Shown: positions 34,500-43,964 of the stretch, piece after piece
How positions within the stretch are numbered: the first letter of the stretch is position 1
Layout: each line of letters begins with the position of its first letter
Source of the DNA: UBA5486 sp036744795
GTDB taxonomy: Bacteria > Bacillota > UBA4882 > UBA10575
Reading direction: 5' to 3'
DNA length: 64,000 nt
Assembly (NCBI GenBank): GCA_036744795.1
Contig: DAIOHK010000011.1
Span: 1 to 64,000, forward strand
The notes under the pieces: model-generated
Told to the model about the DNA's origin: nothing
Seen by the model: only the letters and a program-made list of their open reading frames with translations
Databases searched by the model: none
Translations under genes and position numbers: made by a program

Positions 34500-36128
34500 C
34501 TATTTTTTTTGCCTTTCCAGGCACCGACTCATCAATAAGCCAAAGATCTCAGCTGCTCTTTCACCGCCTAAAGAATCTTCTTCCAGAAAAACCACCCCAA
34601 CCAAATGAGGGTCATATACCGGAGTGAAACCAGCAAACCAGCCATAATATACTTTTTCCCCATTTCTAATTTTACCTGCATTAATTGTCCCGGTCTGCCC
34701 AGCAACTCCCTGTGGGATCCGGGCCTTTTGTCCGGTTCCATAAAGGACTACGGTTTCCAGCATTTTTCGTAATTCTACTACTGTTTTGCTAGAAAGAACC
34801 TTTCTTCCCTTAGGCGATAGAAACCGCTCAAACCATTCTCCATTCAAATCCTGTAAACCCTCAACTACGGTCAAGGGGTAATAATAACCATTGCCCGCCA
34901 CTACTTGAAAAACTTTGGCAATCTGTAATGGTGTAACTAAAATTCCCTGTTCTCCTAAGGACAAATTTGCAAAATCATTTTTCTCAATCCCGGCAGGTAA
35001 ATACCCCGCAGACTCCCCAGGTAATCCCAGCTCTGTACTTTTCCCCAAACCTAGATGTTTGGCCATCGCTAGGATTCTTTCTTGGCCGATCATCTGTACT
35101 ATTTTAATAAAAACCGGATCGCAACCATAGGCCAATGCTTGAGTAAATGTAATTAAACCATGGCCACTTTCTTTGTAAAGTGAACAATGGTACTGATTCG
35201 TACCAAGATTTATATAACCCGGATCATAAAAAATTGTTCCGGGGGTAATCTTTCCTTCTTCTAAGGCAGCAGCAGCAACAAGCATTTTGATTAGAGAACC
35301 GGGTGGATAGGGTTTAAGAGCTCGATTAATAAAAGATTCATTATGATCTTTCATACTTTTCTCAGGATTATAAGGATCAAAAACCGGCCGGCTGGACAGT
35401 GCCCGAATCTTACCAGTACCACCTTCCAATAAGATAATAGCACCTTTTGTTATTTTCATCTCTTCCATAATCTCTTCTACTACCAGTTGCCAATTAAGAT
35501 CAATTGTTAAAACAAGATTCTTATGCGGTTGCTTACCATTAATCTCCTGATATTTCAAACCCTGCCCGGGGATAGGACGATGATAAGCATCCGCAATCAG
35601 AGCCAATTTAACCACATTATCACCGGTCAAAGCACTCTGATACATAAATTCCAAACCGGAAATACCCTTTTTTCCTGTAGAATCTACATAGCCCAGCAAA
35701 TGATTTGCCAAGGGTTTAGAAGTATAACGTAAAGGAATTGAACATAAATTTAAACCTGGTAGTCTATTCTTAGTATATAAATTTAACAGTTCTGCGGATG
35801 GATTATTAATTAATAAAGGAGAAAGCAAGCTTAATTTGGACCCCCCCATAACTTCTTCTACCAGATTTCTCTCTTCTTTTGATAACAATGGGGGAAAGAT
35901 TGCCAAACAACTATAGTGCTCTCTACCAGTAAGCGGTTCTCCGGAATGATCTATAATCTCTCCCCGCTGCTCATACAGGATTAAACCATTGCTACGCTGT
36001 CTTACTGCTTGTTCTGTCCATCTTATATTTTCTACCACCTGAAGCTTAAAAAGACGATGAGCCTGATAGGTACCAAAAAGGAAAAGAAAAAAACATAGTA
36101 AACGTACCCGAAACTGCAATCTGGTCAA
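34500..36128 (-). CDS. Class B penicillin-binding protein (SpoVD/FtsI type) with altered catalytic motifs
   Basis: This protein of about 542 residues has an N-terminal membrane anchor (about 8-25), a class B dimerisation region and a transpeptidase domain from about residue 210. The active-site tetrad is intact as PGSLIKM (Ser-x-x-Lys). The second motif, usually SxN, is replaced by G-C-D in ALAYGCDPVF, and the third motif, usually KTG, is QTG in VAGQTGT. Nucleotides at about 35125 and 34702 confirm both changes (GGT-TGC-GAT and CAG). Activity may therefore be reduced or specialised. The start is probably one of two adjacent TTG codons (36128 or 36131) five to eight bases after GGGGGG. The location beside sigK and mltG suggests a spore-cortex role. 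Confidence 0.8.
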   Translation of the reverse strand: MTRLQFRVRLLCFFLFLFGTYQAHRLFKLQVVENIRWTEQAVRQRSNGLILYEQRGEIIDHSGEPLTGREHYSCLAIFPPLLSKEERNLVEEVMGGSKLSLLSPLLINNPSAELLNLYTKNRLPGLNLCSIPLRYTSKPLANHLLGYVDSTGKKGISGLEFMYQSALTGDNVVKLALIADAYHRPIPGQGLKYQEINGKQPHKNLVLTIDLNWQLVVEEIMEEMKITKGAIILLEGGTGKIRALSSRPVFDPYNPEKSMKDHNESFINRALKPYPPGSLIKMLVAAAALEEGKITPGTIFYDPGYINLGTNQYHCSLYKESGHGLITFTQALAYGCDPVFIKIVQMIGQERILAMAKHLGLGKSTELGLPGESAGYLPAGIEKNDFANLSLGEQGILVTPLQIAKVFQVVAGNGYYYPLTVVEGLQDLNGEWFERFLSPKGRKVLSSKTVVELRKMLETVVLYGTGQKARIPQGVAGQTGTINAGKIRNGEKVYYGWFAGFTPVYDPHLVGVVFLEEDSLGGERAAEIFGLLMSRCLERQKK

Positions 36129-36209
36129 CAAAAAATCCCCCCTGGTTAATTTAACCAAATAAGAAGGGATTATTTCATTATATTAATTATATTCCAGATT
36201 AAATTGTCC

Positions 36210-37325
36210 TTAATTATTACCCACGTATGATTGGGCCTTAAGATGTTCGCGATAAGTCCGGGAAAAAACATGGCTTCCATCCGTTTTTGCCACAAAGTAT
36301 AAATAATCAGTTTTTGTCGGATGTAATACGGCGGCAAGTGAGGCGCGGCCTGGATTGGAAATAGGACTAGGTGGTAGTCCTTTATAACGATAAGTGTTAT
36401 AAGGTGAATCAATCTCTAAATCTTCATATAGCAATCTTTGTTTTCTCTCACCTAAAGCATACTGAACAGTAGCACAAGATTGAAGGAGACGTCCTTTTTG
36501 CAAACGGTTAAGAAAAACCCCGGCGATCACCGGTCTTTCCTCTTCCACTTTTGCCTCTTTCTCTACAACAGAAGCTAGAATCACTGATTCCAAAGGCGAA
36601 AGATCATTAGTAGTAGCTTCACTTGATATTTCTGCCCAAACTTGACGAAAACGGCGGAAAAAAACTCTCAATATTTCTTCTTCACTAGCACCCTGAGCAA
36701 TCTCATAAGTATCTGGAAATAAAAACCCCTCACCCGTTGATGGTGAAAAATTAGTTAACTGTGAATTAAGAAAAACTTTATCATGCAAAAGTTCTTGGAA
36801 TTTATTCAGATCAATTAACCCTCTCCTGCTAAGCAACAACCCAATCTCCCCTGCAGTATAGCCTTCCGGGATTGTAATCTTATATATAATCGGCCTCCCG
36901 GTTTCTAATTCTTTTACAAGTCGATGAAATGAAATACTACCATCGAAGGAATAGTGTCCAGCCTTGAGCCGTTCTTTTCTACCAGTCAAATATACATACC
37001 AAACAAAACTATCCCGATTTTTAATCAAACCTTTTTCTTCCAAAATACGGCCAATTTGAAAAATAGAAGAACCCATAGGAATATCTAATATAATTTTCTC
37101 CTTAAAAACCAATGTTGGTTGGACTCCACAATAGATCCAGAGTATCTGACCACTAAGAAAAATTAATCCTATAAACAACAATAGTAATAATAGGGATCGC
37201 AAACGAGATTGGTTTCTAAAAACTGGTCCAATAACTCTTTTGGAGCCCCGGGTAAGAGAATCCCAAATATTTTTAAAGCAAGGGAGAACCCGATTATAAG
37301 CTTGGGTAACGACGTGTTTCCACAC
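36210..37325 (-). CDS. mltG: Endolytic murein transglycosylase MltG
   Basis: This 371-residue inner-membrane protein cuts nascent glycan strands. A membrane anchor lies at about 44-68, a LysM-like region follows (about 75-150), and the YceG catalytic domain contains the Glu in LASVVEKEAKVEEERP (about 236). The terminal GLPPSPISNPG and YLYFVAKTDGSHVFS motifs are typical. The start is GTG seven bases after GGAGG. Downstream of ruvX and DUF1292 gene, it matches the conserved Firmicute order. Confidence 0.95.
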   Translation of the reverse strand: MWKHVVTQAYNRVLPCFKNIWDSLTRGSKRVIGPVFRNQSRLRSLLLLLLFIGLIFLSGQILWIYCGVQPTLVFKEKIILDIPMGSSIFQIGRILEEKGLIKNRDSFVWYVYLTGRKERLKAGHYSFDGSISFHRLVKELETGRPIIYKITIPEGYTAGEIGLLLSRRGLIDLNKFQELLHDKVFLNSQLTNFSPSTGEGFLFPDTYEIAQGASEEEILRVFFRRFRQVWAEISSEATTNDLSPLESVILASVVEKEAKVEEERPVIAGVFLNRLQKGRLLQSCATVQYALGERKQRLLYEDLEIDSPYNTYRYKGLPPSPISNPGRASLAAVLHPTKTDYLYFVAKTDGSHVFSRTYREHLKAQSYVGNN

Positions 37326-37443
37326 GGCGACACCTCCTCTCCCTAATTATAAAGGATCTTTTGTTAAGATACAATTATAACTTTATTAGTTGAAAAAATC
37401 ACTCTATTCCGATTTAATTAAGAAAATCTAATTTAGCTTTGAT

Positions 37444-37544
37444 TAAGGAATTGCATAATTTGTGATTTGACCACCAGCCTAATTATTAAGCAAATCACTT
37501 ATGTTCTGCTTAAATAGGCCTTAAAGTAATTATACAATTCCCTC
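37444..37544. repeat. Interspersed inverted-terminal repeat, copy F
   Basis: The left end TAAGGAATTGCATAATTT and right end AGTAATTATACAATTCCCTC are inverted copies of the family ends. An inner inverted pair (GCCTAATTATTAAGCA and TGCTTAAATAGGCC) is nested inside, as in copy C. Confidence 0.65.
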
Positions 37545-37556
37545 GGATACAAAATA

Positions 37557-37597
37557 AACCACAAAATATCATGACTCTCCTTAGATATTTTGTGGTT
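37557..37597 (-). terminator. Strong terminator downstream of the DUF1292 gene
   Basis: Perfect 14-base arms AACCACAAAATATC and GATATTTTGTGGTT enclose 13 bases; TTTATTTTG follows on the minus strand. Confidence 0.8.
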
Positions 37598-37675
37598 AAA
37601 TCTTTAATAAATTATTTATGCAATACCCTTATTTTACAAAGGGTCATATGAATTTCCCGGGGTTTTTAATAATCT

Positions 37676-38005
37676 TCACTCTTGATCTTCATTATCATCT
37701 TCGTCTTCATCATACTCGCCAAATTCGTCGTCTTCAAAATCTCCCCCAAAATCTTCTGTCTCCAATATTTCTAAAATCTTGTCTAATTCTTCCTCATCAG
37801 GTTCTACTAAGATTTCTTCGCCTTTTTCATCCGTATCAACGCGGAAAACATGGGCTTCCTCTTCTTCTGCACTTTCTTGAATTTCCGGAATTAATATGAC
37901 ATATTCTTTATCTTCCAATTCTAAAACCCGATCTAAACTATACCTATATTCCTGGCCATCTTCATCCACCAGGATGATCCAATCTTCCTGATTATTATGG
38001 GTCAT
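37676..38005 (-). CDS. DUF1292 family protein (YrzB type)
   Basis: This 109-residue acidic protein begins MTHNNQEDWIILVDEDGQE and carries a DUF1292 domain over about residues 8-75, followed by a tail almost entirely of Asp and Glu. The start at 38005 is chosen because AGGAGG lies nine bases upstream. Its neighbours ruvX and mltG are its usual partners in Firmicutes. Function is unknown. Confidence 0.85.
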   Translation of the reverse strand: MTHNNQEDWIILVDEDGQEYRYSLDRVLELEDKEYVILIPEIQESAEEEEAHVFRVDTDEKGEEILVEPDEEELDKILEILETEDFGGDFEDDEFGEYDEDEDDNEDQE

Positions 38006-38137
38006 ATAATTCGCCCTCCTTAATTTTATAAGTATATTCTCCCCCAAAATCACTAAGATTACAAGATCGATTCTTAGATTTAAGTTACCTTTTTTATATT
38101 TATTTTCTTAGTTACAATTTATGATTTATCTGTTACC

Positions 38138-38572
38138 CTAATTTGATTTTCGGAAACTTAAATAATTGTCAAGAAGTAAAACCGCAGCCAACTGATCAAT
38201 TACTTGACGCCGCCGTCTCCGGGAAAGTCCTCCTTCCAATAATGCTTTTTCCGCTTGTACCGTTGTAAGCCGCTCATCCCAGTAAATAGGATCGACCTTG
38301 CACAAACCAGCCAATTTATTACCAAATTTCGTTATCCGTTTAGCCTCTGGTCCTAGATCCCCATTCATATGACGGGGTAAACCAATAACCAACCCTGTAC
38401 ACTGGTGTTTTTGAAAAAGATTAGTTAAATACTGAAAATCAGTTTTAGAATTAAGACGAGTATAAACTTCTAACCCCTGTGCAGTAAGGCCTAAGGGATC
38501 ACTAATAGCAATTCCAATCCTCTTTTCGCCTACATCTAAAGCCATTAAACGTTCATATGAAAGATCATTCAC
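38138..38572 (-). CDS. ruvX: RuvX/YqgF family RNase H-fold nuclease
   Basis: This 144-residue protein has the RNase H-like fold of YqgF: MALDVGEKRIGIAISDP near residue 10 with the first catalytic Asp, GLVIGLPRHMNGDLGPEA (about 60), DERLTTVQAE (about 100) and DQLAAVLLLDNYL (about 127) with the last acidic residue. It is linked to ribosomal RNA 5' processing and Holliday junction resolution. The start is GTG with GGAG about ten bases upstream. Confidence 0.93.
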   Translation of the reverse strand: MNDLSYERLMALDVGEKRIGIAISDPLGLTAQGLEVYTRLNSKTDFQYLTNLFQKHQCTGLVIGLPRHMNGDLGPEAKRITKFGNKLAGLCKVDPIYWDERLTTVQAEKALLEGGLSRRRRRQVIDQLAAVLLLDNYLSFRKSN

Positions 38573-38586
38573 TAGATTTATTCTCC

Positions 38587-40101
38587 TTATTTTTCCGATG
38601 GTACAATCATCCGCACCTGGAAAATATGATTTGGAATCCGTTTTAGATCATTACCTCCAGAGAATTCCACAAAGCCAATTTCAGGAAAATTAGCCAACGA
38701 ATTCTTAGCCTGGAGTAAGGATTTGCCAGCTACAGCTTTAAAGATCTTTTGGCGATCAATTTTACCACGAACTTTAGCTACTGCCTGTACCGAAATATCT
38801 GCCTGTTTCAAATCTCCATTTAAGCTGATTGCCCGACAAGTTATTTCATTGGAGATTGGAAGAAAACCATCAGGAAGAGTCTGGTACAGATTATGCTCTA
38901 GCCACTTATAAAGATGAGTTTTATTTAGTAAAGCCGTTTTTACTTTATATGAGAGTCGAACTGAAAGTGTACCGGATTCAGTCCCTATGGGTTGTTCTGG
39001 TCGGGCCTTACCTGTTTCGGTCTGCACCAACTCTGGCAGGAGTAGATATCCTTCTTCTACCATTGCTTTTATTTCATCTTTGGCCTTTAATTCCAATTGG
39101 CGTTTTGCTTCTTCTTCCGCACGGAGAATATCCTGCTCCTCAACAATCGGAACAAATTTATCCTCTCCACTTGTAAAACTATTAAAGTTTACTACATGCA
39201 ATGTATTGGCTAAATGTCCCTCAATCTTAGATATCATCTGCTTCTCTACATTACCAATGGTTCCCTTTTCTGTGGCTTCTACCTCTACCTCTGATTGACC
39301 ATAGATCTCGCCAGTAGGGACCCCCTGTACATAATTTGTACTCTTTTTCGGTACTACTACTGGTTTCATCGTAATAAAGGTTAGGCCTCCCTTGGTGGAA
39401 ACTACCGTTCCTTTAGGCACAATTATCGGATTCGTCCCGCTATTAATAAAAACTACCATTCCTTTTGCCGGTAAATATCCAACTCTTTTTCGTCCGCTAG
39501 TCGAAATAGAGACTGTTAACTCATCCTGTTTCTCAATAATCTTGAGGGGAAGAATACCTTTTATGATTTCTCGTTCGGAATACCCCATACCCACTTTCCC
39601 ACCAGCGCTAAAAAGATGTTCTTTACTAGTAGGGTGGATAATAATATTAACTTTCGGTCTAAATAAAAAGTAAGTTGCCACCAACAAACTAAAAAAGGTA
39701 AAGACCAAAGCCATCACCAACCTGCCGCCAGAAAAAGAACGTATGGGCCGGGCAGTTCCCTCGTCACCAGCAGAAACAGCTTCTCTGGTAAAACCATTAA
39801 GTTCAATTGGTAGTTGATTCTGGTAGAACCCGGTCTCCGCCTGATCCAATTTATCATCTACTTTTATCCCCAAGTTTTTAGCTAGTCTCCTGACATACCT
39901 GTCCTTTACAACTAATACTAATTCTTTATCTTCTTCCTCACTATAAAATTTTAAAAGACGAAGATTAATCTCGCTCCTTAATACCGGAATCCGAGAATCG
40001 GAAAAAATGATCACTCTAGTACCGAGAGAGTCTCGTACTTTTTTAATTAACCCCTGAGCCGTTTCGTTTTTATTTACAGGGATGACATCAGTTCTTGCCA
40101 A
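38587..40101 (-). CDS. Single-pass membrane protein with baseplate-J-like domain
   Basis: This 504-residue protein has an N-terminal cytoplasmic region (about 1-125), one membrane segment at about 130-150 (VMALVFTFFSLLVATYFLF) and a long external part. Residues about 215-310 resemble the Baseplate_J fold of phage wedge proteins: a GTVVSTKGGLTFITMKPV strand pair, then GEIYGQSEVEVEATEKGTIGN. No other phage genes are near, so it is a domesticated or convergent fold. The start is TTG, and it lies three bases after the stop of the phosphatase-like gene, so both form one unit with ruvX. Function is unknown. Confidence 0.6.
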   Translation of the reverse strand: MARTDVIPVNKNETAQGLIKKVRDSLGTRVIIFSDSRIPVLRSEINLRLLKFYSEEEDKELVLVVKDRYVRRLAKNLGIKVDDKLDQAETGFYQNQLPIELNGFTREAVSAGDEGTARPIRSFSGGRLVMALVFTFFSLLVATYFLFRPKVNIIIHPTSKEHLFSAGGKVGMGYSEREIIKGILPLKIIEKQDELTVSISTSGRKRVGYLPAKGMVVFINSGTNPIIVPKGTVVSTKGGLTFITMKPVVVPKKSTNYVQGVPTGEIYGQSEVEVEATEKGTIGNVEKQMISKIEGHLANTLHVVNFNSFTSGEDKFVPIVEEQDILRAEEEAKRQLELKAKDEIKAMVEEGYLLLPELVQTETGKARPEQPIGTESGTLSVRLSYKVKTALLNKTHLYKWLEHNLYQTLPDGFLPISNEITCRAISLNGDLKQADISVQAVAKVRGKIDRQKIFKAVAGKSLLQAKNSLANFPEIGFVEFSGGNDLKRIPNHIFQVRMIVPSEK

Positions 40102-40104
40102 GAC

Positions 40105-42213
40105 CTAATCACCTTCCTCCGATCCTTTTATAAATATTTTCTTTTTGCCTTGAAGCAAAACATAAAATAATAGAATAAGCGGATATAATAGTGAGGTTCC
40201 GACCATTACTATTCCAGAGTCATTAACTATTAATGCCACCACACCAGTAAATACAGTCGTAGATATACCCTGCCAATACCATTCATCTTTAAGTTTGTTA
40301 AAGAGAGGCTGTTTTCCTGCTAACCTCAGAAAAATAAAGAACAAAACAAAGATTACCAAAAGAAGCTTCGTTAGTATATTATAATTAATTAATCTTATAT
40401 TCATCCTTATTTTCCTCAAAGCAATCATCACCAGTAAATCCCAACGACCGGCACTTAATAATTGGAAAGCATTACTTATATGAGTCTTTGTTTGGAAACC
40501 AGGTATAAAAAAGATAATTGAAAAGCCAAAGAGCAATAGTAAAAAAAGAAGGAACAAATTCCACCGGGCCTCCTTCTTATCTTTGTTGTGATAGCAAACT
40601 AAAACTGATGCAAAAACAGCAGCAACCCCGCCCCCAAAATTCGCCCCCCAATTTGGTGAAAAAATAACTAACGAACAGATACCCATTACCAGGCCAATTC
40701 CGCCTCGCCACCTAAAACCGGTAAAAAAATAAGTTGTTCCAATTAACAATGACCCTAATAGGAGTCCAGCATATTCATTTCCTAATCCATAAAATCGGGC
40801 ACCAACAATCGGGTTTGGTCCTAATAAAGATTTTTTCATTATCCCTGTACCTAACAGCAAATCAAGGAGGATTACCAATGCGGTTGTGATTAGGATACCG
40901 CAAAAAGCCCGGTTTTTTGTTTTATAGAATGCTAAATACAACAACCAAAGGAGAAGCGTAATTAAGATGAGTAAAACTATAACTACTATGATATTTTCTA
41001 TTTTAAAAGGAGCAATTACTAGCAAAGAAAGAGGGAAAACCGAAGCAAGTAAAAGAGTCTCCTTTATTAGAGAAGTAACTTTATTCCAGGGCATCAACAT
41101 CAAGATTATTGATACAAATAGAATCCCAATCAAAAAATAAATATAATAACGGAGAATCAGCTTTCTTTGTGCCAGATTTCTATACCAGTCTTCACTTTTT
41201 TTACTAAGTTCCTTCCAATCTCCTGCCATAGCAATTGAAACTTCTTCTTTTACTTGCTGGTTAATTTTTAAGCAAGCAAAGATGGTTAAAGTTAGATCCC
41301 CGATCGTTAATAAACCTTTTTCTCTGGTTGAAGTAGAATAGAGAAGTCCTTCTTCCCCTTGTTTTTTATAAATAATGACCGGAAGTAGATTTTCTTCTTG
41401 AAGAATCCGTGACTCGGATGGAGATGCTGAAAAAAGAATGAAAGTAGTATCAAATAAAGTTTGCCTAATTATTTGCCCAACAAAATCATCAATCCTTTGT
41501 ATAGATAGCTTCCTTAAATCAACAAGATGGGAATCTGGAATAAATCTCTGATAAGCTTCCAGTCTTTCCAGATCGCCGGTATCAATACAAATCAGATCAG
41601 CATCAACTAAAATGCTTTGCACTTCCGCCAAAATCTGAAGGTAATTAGTACAATACCCAAAAGGAAATTTAGGATCATAGGATAATACTTCCGGACCAAT
41701 TACCTCATAATCCACTTTACCATTTCTATCAGTAAGCAAAGTTAGAATAGAGCGGTTTGCCTTCCATGGTAAATCGGAATTACCTATTAATGCAGTTTTC
41801 TTTCCCTCTTTATGTAAAATTGAACCTAATAAACCAATTTGTGTTGACCATAGAAACTGATACCGATTTAAACCACCATTGGCAAGCAACTTTTTTTTCT
41901 CTCTAGTTAGAAGTTCATTGAATTCAGGGGAATCGCTAAGCAAAGAAGTCGCAAAACCAGAATTAACCGCAGCATAAAACTTTTCCGGAGTTAATCTCCC
42001 CTCTACCCGGGCGGGTATAAACCCAAAGCCCCCGTTCTTTAAAAGGTAATTAAGATTAGGATATAAATCATTTGTAAAATCATAAAAATCTATTCGAGTC
42101 ATATTAATGATAATTACCTTAGATGGGGAACTCTCCTTACTAAGGGTGGTTCCATCAACCGGCAGCAGAAAAAGGAGAAAAAGAAGGAGCAGAAGAAAAT
42201 AGAGCTTCTTCAT
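40105..42213 (-). CDS. Multispanning membrane protein with alkaline-phosphatase-like extracytoplasmic domain
   Basis: This 702-residue protein has a signal-like N-terminus (about 1-22), an extracytoplasmic domain of about 330 residues and about ten membrane segments from residue 350 to 690. The N-terminal part (IINMTRIDFYDF, LYPNLNYLL, then AALIGNSDLPW and LICIDTGDLERL) resembles the alkaline phosphatase/sulfatase superfamily, but metal ligands cannot be assigned with confidence. It could modify a lipid or polymer in the envelope. It is followed three bases later by the baseplate-J-like gene. Confidence 0.5.
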   Translation of the reverse strand: MKKLYFLLLLLFLLFLLPVDGTTLSKESSPSKVIIINMTRIDFYDFTNDLYPNLNYLLKNGGFGFIPARVEGRLTPEKFYAAVNSGFATSLLSDSPEFNELLTREKKKLLANGGLNRYQFLWSTQIGLLGSILHKEGKKTALIGNSDLPWKANRSILTLLTDRNGKVDYEVIGPEVLSYDPKFPFGYCTNYLQILAEVQSILVDADLICIDTGDLERLEAYQRFIPDSHLVDLRKLSIQRIDDFVGQIIRQTLFDTTFILFSASPSESRILQEENLLPVIIYKKQGEEGLLYSTSTREKGLLTIGDLTLTIFACLKINQQVKEEVSIAMAGDWKELSKKSEDWYRNLAQRKLILRYYIYFLIGILFVSIILMLMPWNKVTSLIKETLLLASVFPLSLLVIAPFKIENIIVVIVLLILITLLLWLLYLAFYKTKNRAFCGILITTALVILLDLLLGTGIMKKSLLGPNPIVGARFYGLGNEYAGLLLGSLLIGTTYFFTGFRWRGGIGLVMGICSLVIFSPNWGANFGGGVAAVFASVLVCYHNKDKKEARWNLFLLFLLLLFGFSIIFFIPGFQTKTHISNAFQLLSAGRWDLLVMIALRKIRMNIRLINYNILTKLLLVIFVLFFIFLRLAGKQPLFNKLKDEWYWQGISTTVFTGVVALIVNDSGIVMVGTSLLYPLILLFYVLLQGKKKIFIKGSEEGD

Positions 42214-42283
42214 TGGTAATCCCCTAATAATCCTTAATCTTATTGATCATAACTTAATTGTTCCTTTTCTGTCAATATTGTCC

Positions 42284-43306
42284 TCAATTAATTATCACTT
42301 TTTTCCAATAATGTTTTATAATAACCTGTAAAACTGCTCCAATTGGTACCGCAAAAACAATCCCAATAAACCCGAACAGCTCACCACCGATTAGTAATAA
42401 AAAAATCACACTCAGAGGGTGTAAACCAACTTTTCCACCAATAATTTTGGGATAAATTACGATCGATTCTAATTGATTAACAATGAAAAAAAGAACTACT
42501 ACATAAATGGCTTTCCATAGTGAAGTCTGTGCTGCTAGAAATATGGCCGGTGCTGCTCCAATTACTGGGCCAAAGTAAGGTATAAGATTAAAAGCCCCTG
42601 CCAAAGCACCAATTAAAACAGCCAAATCAACCTGGAGAAAAAGTAGGCCTAACGTTAGAATAATCCCCACTACTAAAGATGATAAAGCTTGAGCCCGCAA
42701 ATACCCGGTGATCACCCTCAGTACCTCTAATGCCATATCCTGATCTTCCTGGAACAGTTTTTTACTCCAAATTATGGCGGCCCGCCTGAAACTTTCCAGA
42801 TCGCGACTGAAATAAAAAGCAAGAATCGGTACCAGGAGTAAAAAGAGGATTTGGGAAAAAAACGAAAGTAATAAAGAAGCCAGCCTCAGAAGGAAAAGGC
42901 GGAGGAACTCTTCTCCTCGAAACAAAGCCTCATTTAATATGTTTCTAATGTTCTGAGGTAGACTAAATCTTTTATATTCCAGGTTTAACTTCAAATACCA
43001 CTTTTGAATATCCCTAACATAAACCGGAAGTTTAGTTAATGCTTTATTTAAATCCTGCAATAAACCCGGAAGAAATATTACCACCAAAACACTACAAAAA
43101 ACAAACAAAAGTAAAAAAACAGTGATTACTGCAGCTGTCCGACTAGCACCTTTCCTTTCAAACCATTTAACTACAGGTTCCAGAAGAAAAGCTAAGAAAA
43201 ATGCAAAGAAAAAAGGAAGAATAACCCGGGGAAAAAATACTAGAGCACTAATAAAAAAAAGCACCAGTATTATTAGGATAATTTGGGGCAAAACTTTCCG
43301 TCCCAT
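42284..43306 (-). CDS. AI-2E/PerM family permease
   Basis: This 340-residue integral membrane protein has about eight segments and the family hallmark near the C-terminus: GALAGAFNLIPYFGPVIGAAPA at about 238-258, and HPLSVIFLLLIGGELFGFIG. Members include AI-2 exporters and cation antiporters; substrate cannot be assigned. AGGAAGAGG precedes the ATG. A terminator-like hairpin separates it from the small gene upstream. Confidence 0.88.
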   Translation of the reverse strand: MGRKVLPQIILIILVLFFISALVFFPRVILPFFFAFFLAFLLEPVVKWFERKGASRTAAVITVFLLLFVFCSVLVVIFLPGLLQDLNKALTKLPVYVRDIQKWYLKLNLEYKRFSLPQNIRNILNEALFRGEEFLRLFLLRLASLLLSFFSQILFLLLVPILAFYFSRDLESFRRAAIIWSKKLFQEDQDMALEVLRVITGYLRAQALSSLVVGIILTLGLLFLQVDLAVLIGALAGAFNLIPYFGPVIGAAPAIFLAAQTSLWKAIYVVVLFFIVNQLESIVIYPKIIGGKVGLHPLSVIFLLLIGGELFGFIGIVFAVPIGAVLQVIIKHYWKKVIIN

Positions 43307-43334
43307 CTTCCTCTTCCTCAGTTCATTTTTAAAA

Positions 43335-43359
43335 ACAAATGGCCAAAATGGCCATTTGT
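43335..43359 (-). terminator. Terminator between the small membrane protein gene and the permease gene
   Basis: Perfect arms ACAAATGGCC and GGCCATTTGT around a five-base loop, followed on the minus strand by TTTTTAAAAATG. It could act as an attenuator for the permease gene. Confidence 0.65.
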
Positions 43360-43381
43360 AGGATATAAGGAAATAACTGTT

Positions 43382-43585
43382 TTATCTTACCCGTCTCCGA
43401 TTTGGAAACAGTCTCCGTATTAGGCCAAAATTGCCAGTTTGCCCCATAAAAGATAGTACAGAGTCTCCAGCTTTTTCAAAGATTGTTCTTCGCATTTTAC
43501 CCTTCCTTCTACCAAGCGTCATCGCTGTTCCGATCGCTACTCCTAAGAGGCTACCTGTTAAAAAGCCACGGAATGTGCGTCTCAT
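43382..43585 (-). CDS. Small basic YtxH-like membrane protein
   Basis: This 67-residue protein has one glycine-rich membrane stretch (FRGFLTGSLLGVAIGTAMTL, about 5-24) followed by a strongly basic tail ending in Arg residues. The layout resembles YtxH/gas-vesicle-type small proteins. GAGG lies upstream of the ATG. Function unknown. Confidence 0.6.
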   Translation of the reverse strand: MRRTFRGFLTGSLLGVAIGTAMTLGRRKGKMRRTIFEKAGDSVLSFMGQTGNFGLIRRLFPNRRRVR

Positions 43586-43964
43586 CCGCCTTACCTCCTT
43601 AATAATCTCTCTTTAAAAATGAATTTAATTACTCATCACTAGTCGCCAGTTTATTGAATGACAGCCTTTGTAAGAATGAAACTATTCTCTTCATCCTTTC
43701 ATCTGTTCCAGTAAAACTGGGTTGACAACTTCTTATCATTATCTAAAAATAGTATAACCTGCTGCTAGCAGATATTAACCAGACAAAGATCTGGTAATAT
43801 GTTTGAGGAAATTGCATAATTACCTTGGATATCCATTTAACCATTTTCTTATTATACCTTTTCTTCACAAAAACAAAATATTATCTGAGACTAATTTGAA
43901 GGATTAAATACTGGTAGGTACGAATATCATTTTAAGCCCAAAAAATATTCCGGAGGTCTTTTCT
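43586..43964. other. Divergent intergenic region with repeat fragments
   Basis: No gene is seen. An interspersed-repeat half copy (GAGGAAATTGCATAATTACC) begins at 43804 and continues with ATCCATTTAACCA as in copy C. A second-family fragment around 43640-43676 contains GACAGCCTTTGTAAG, which recurs at 13351-13366 with one change. CCGGAGG at about 43951-43957 is the ribosome-binding site of the plus-strand transporter. Confidence 0.5.
43804..43850. repeat. Interspersed inverted-terminal repeat, half copy G
   Basis: GAGGAAATTGCATAATTACCT followed by ATCCATTTAACCAT matches the reverse complement of the right half of copy C. No opposite end is found nearby. Confidence 0.5.

Larger units (their letters stand above)
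37326..37675. other. Intergenic region upstream of mltG with a repeat and a terminator
   Basis: No gene is seen. It contains the interspersed repeat copy F (37444-37544) immediately followed by a strong terminator (37557-37597). The presence of a terminator suggests mltG is transcribed separately from the DUF1292 gene upstream. Confidence 0.5.

Noticed and set aside
38587..40101. Prophage or tailocin because of the baseplate-J-like domain
   Set aside because: No other phage structural, lysis or integrase gene is near, and the protein has its own membrane anchor within a housekeeping operon.
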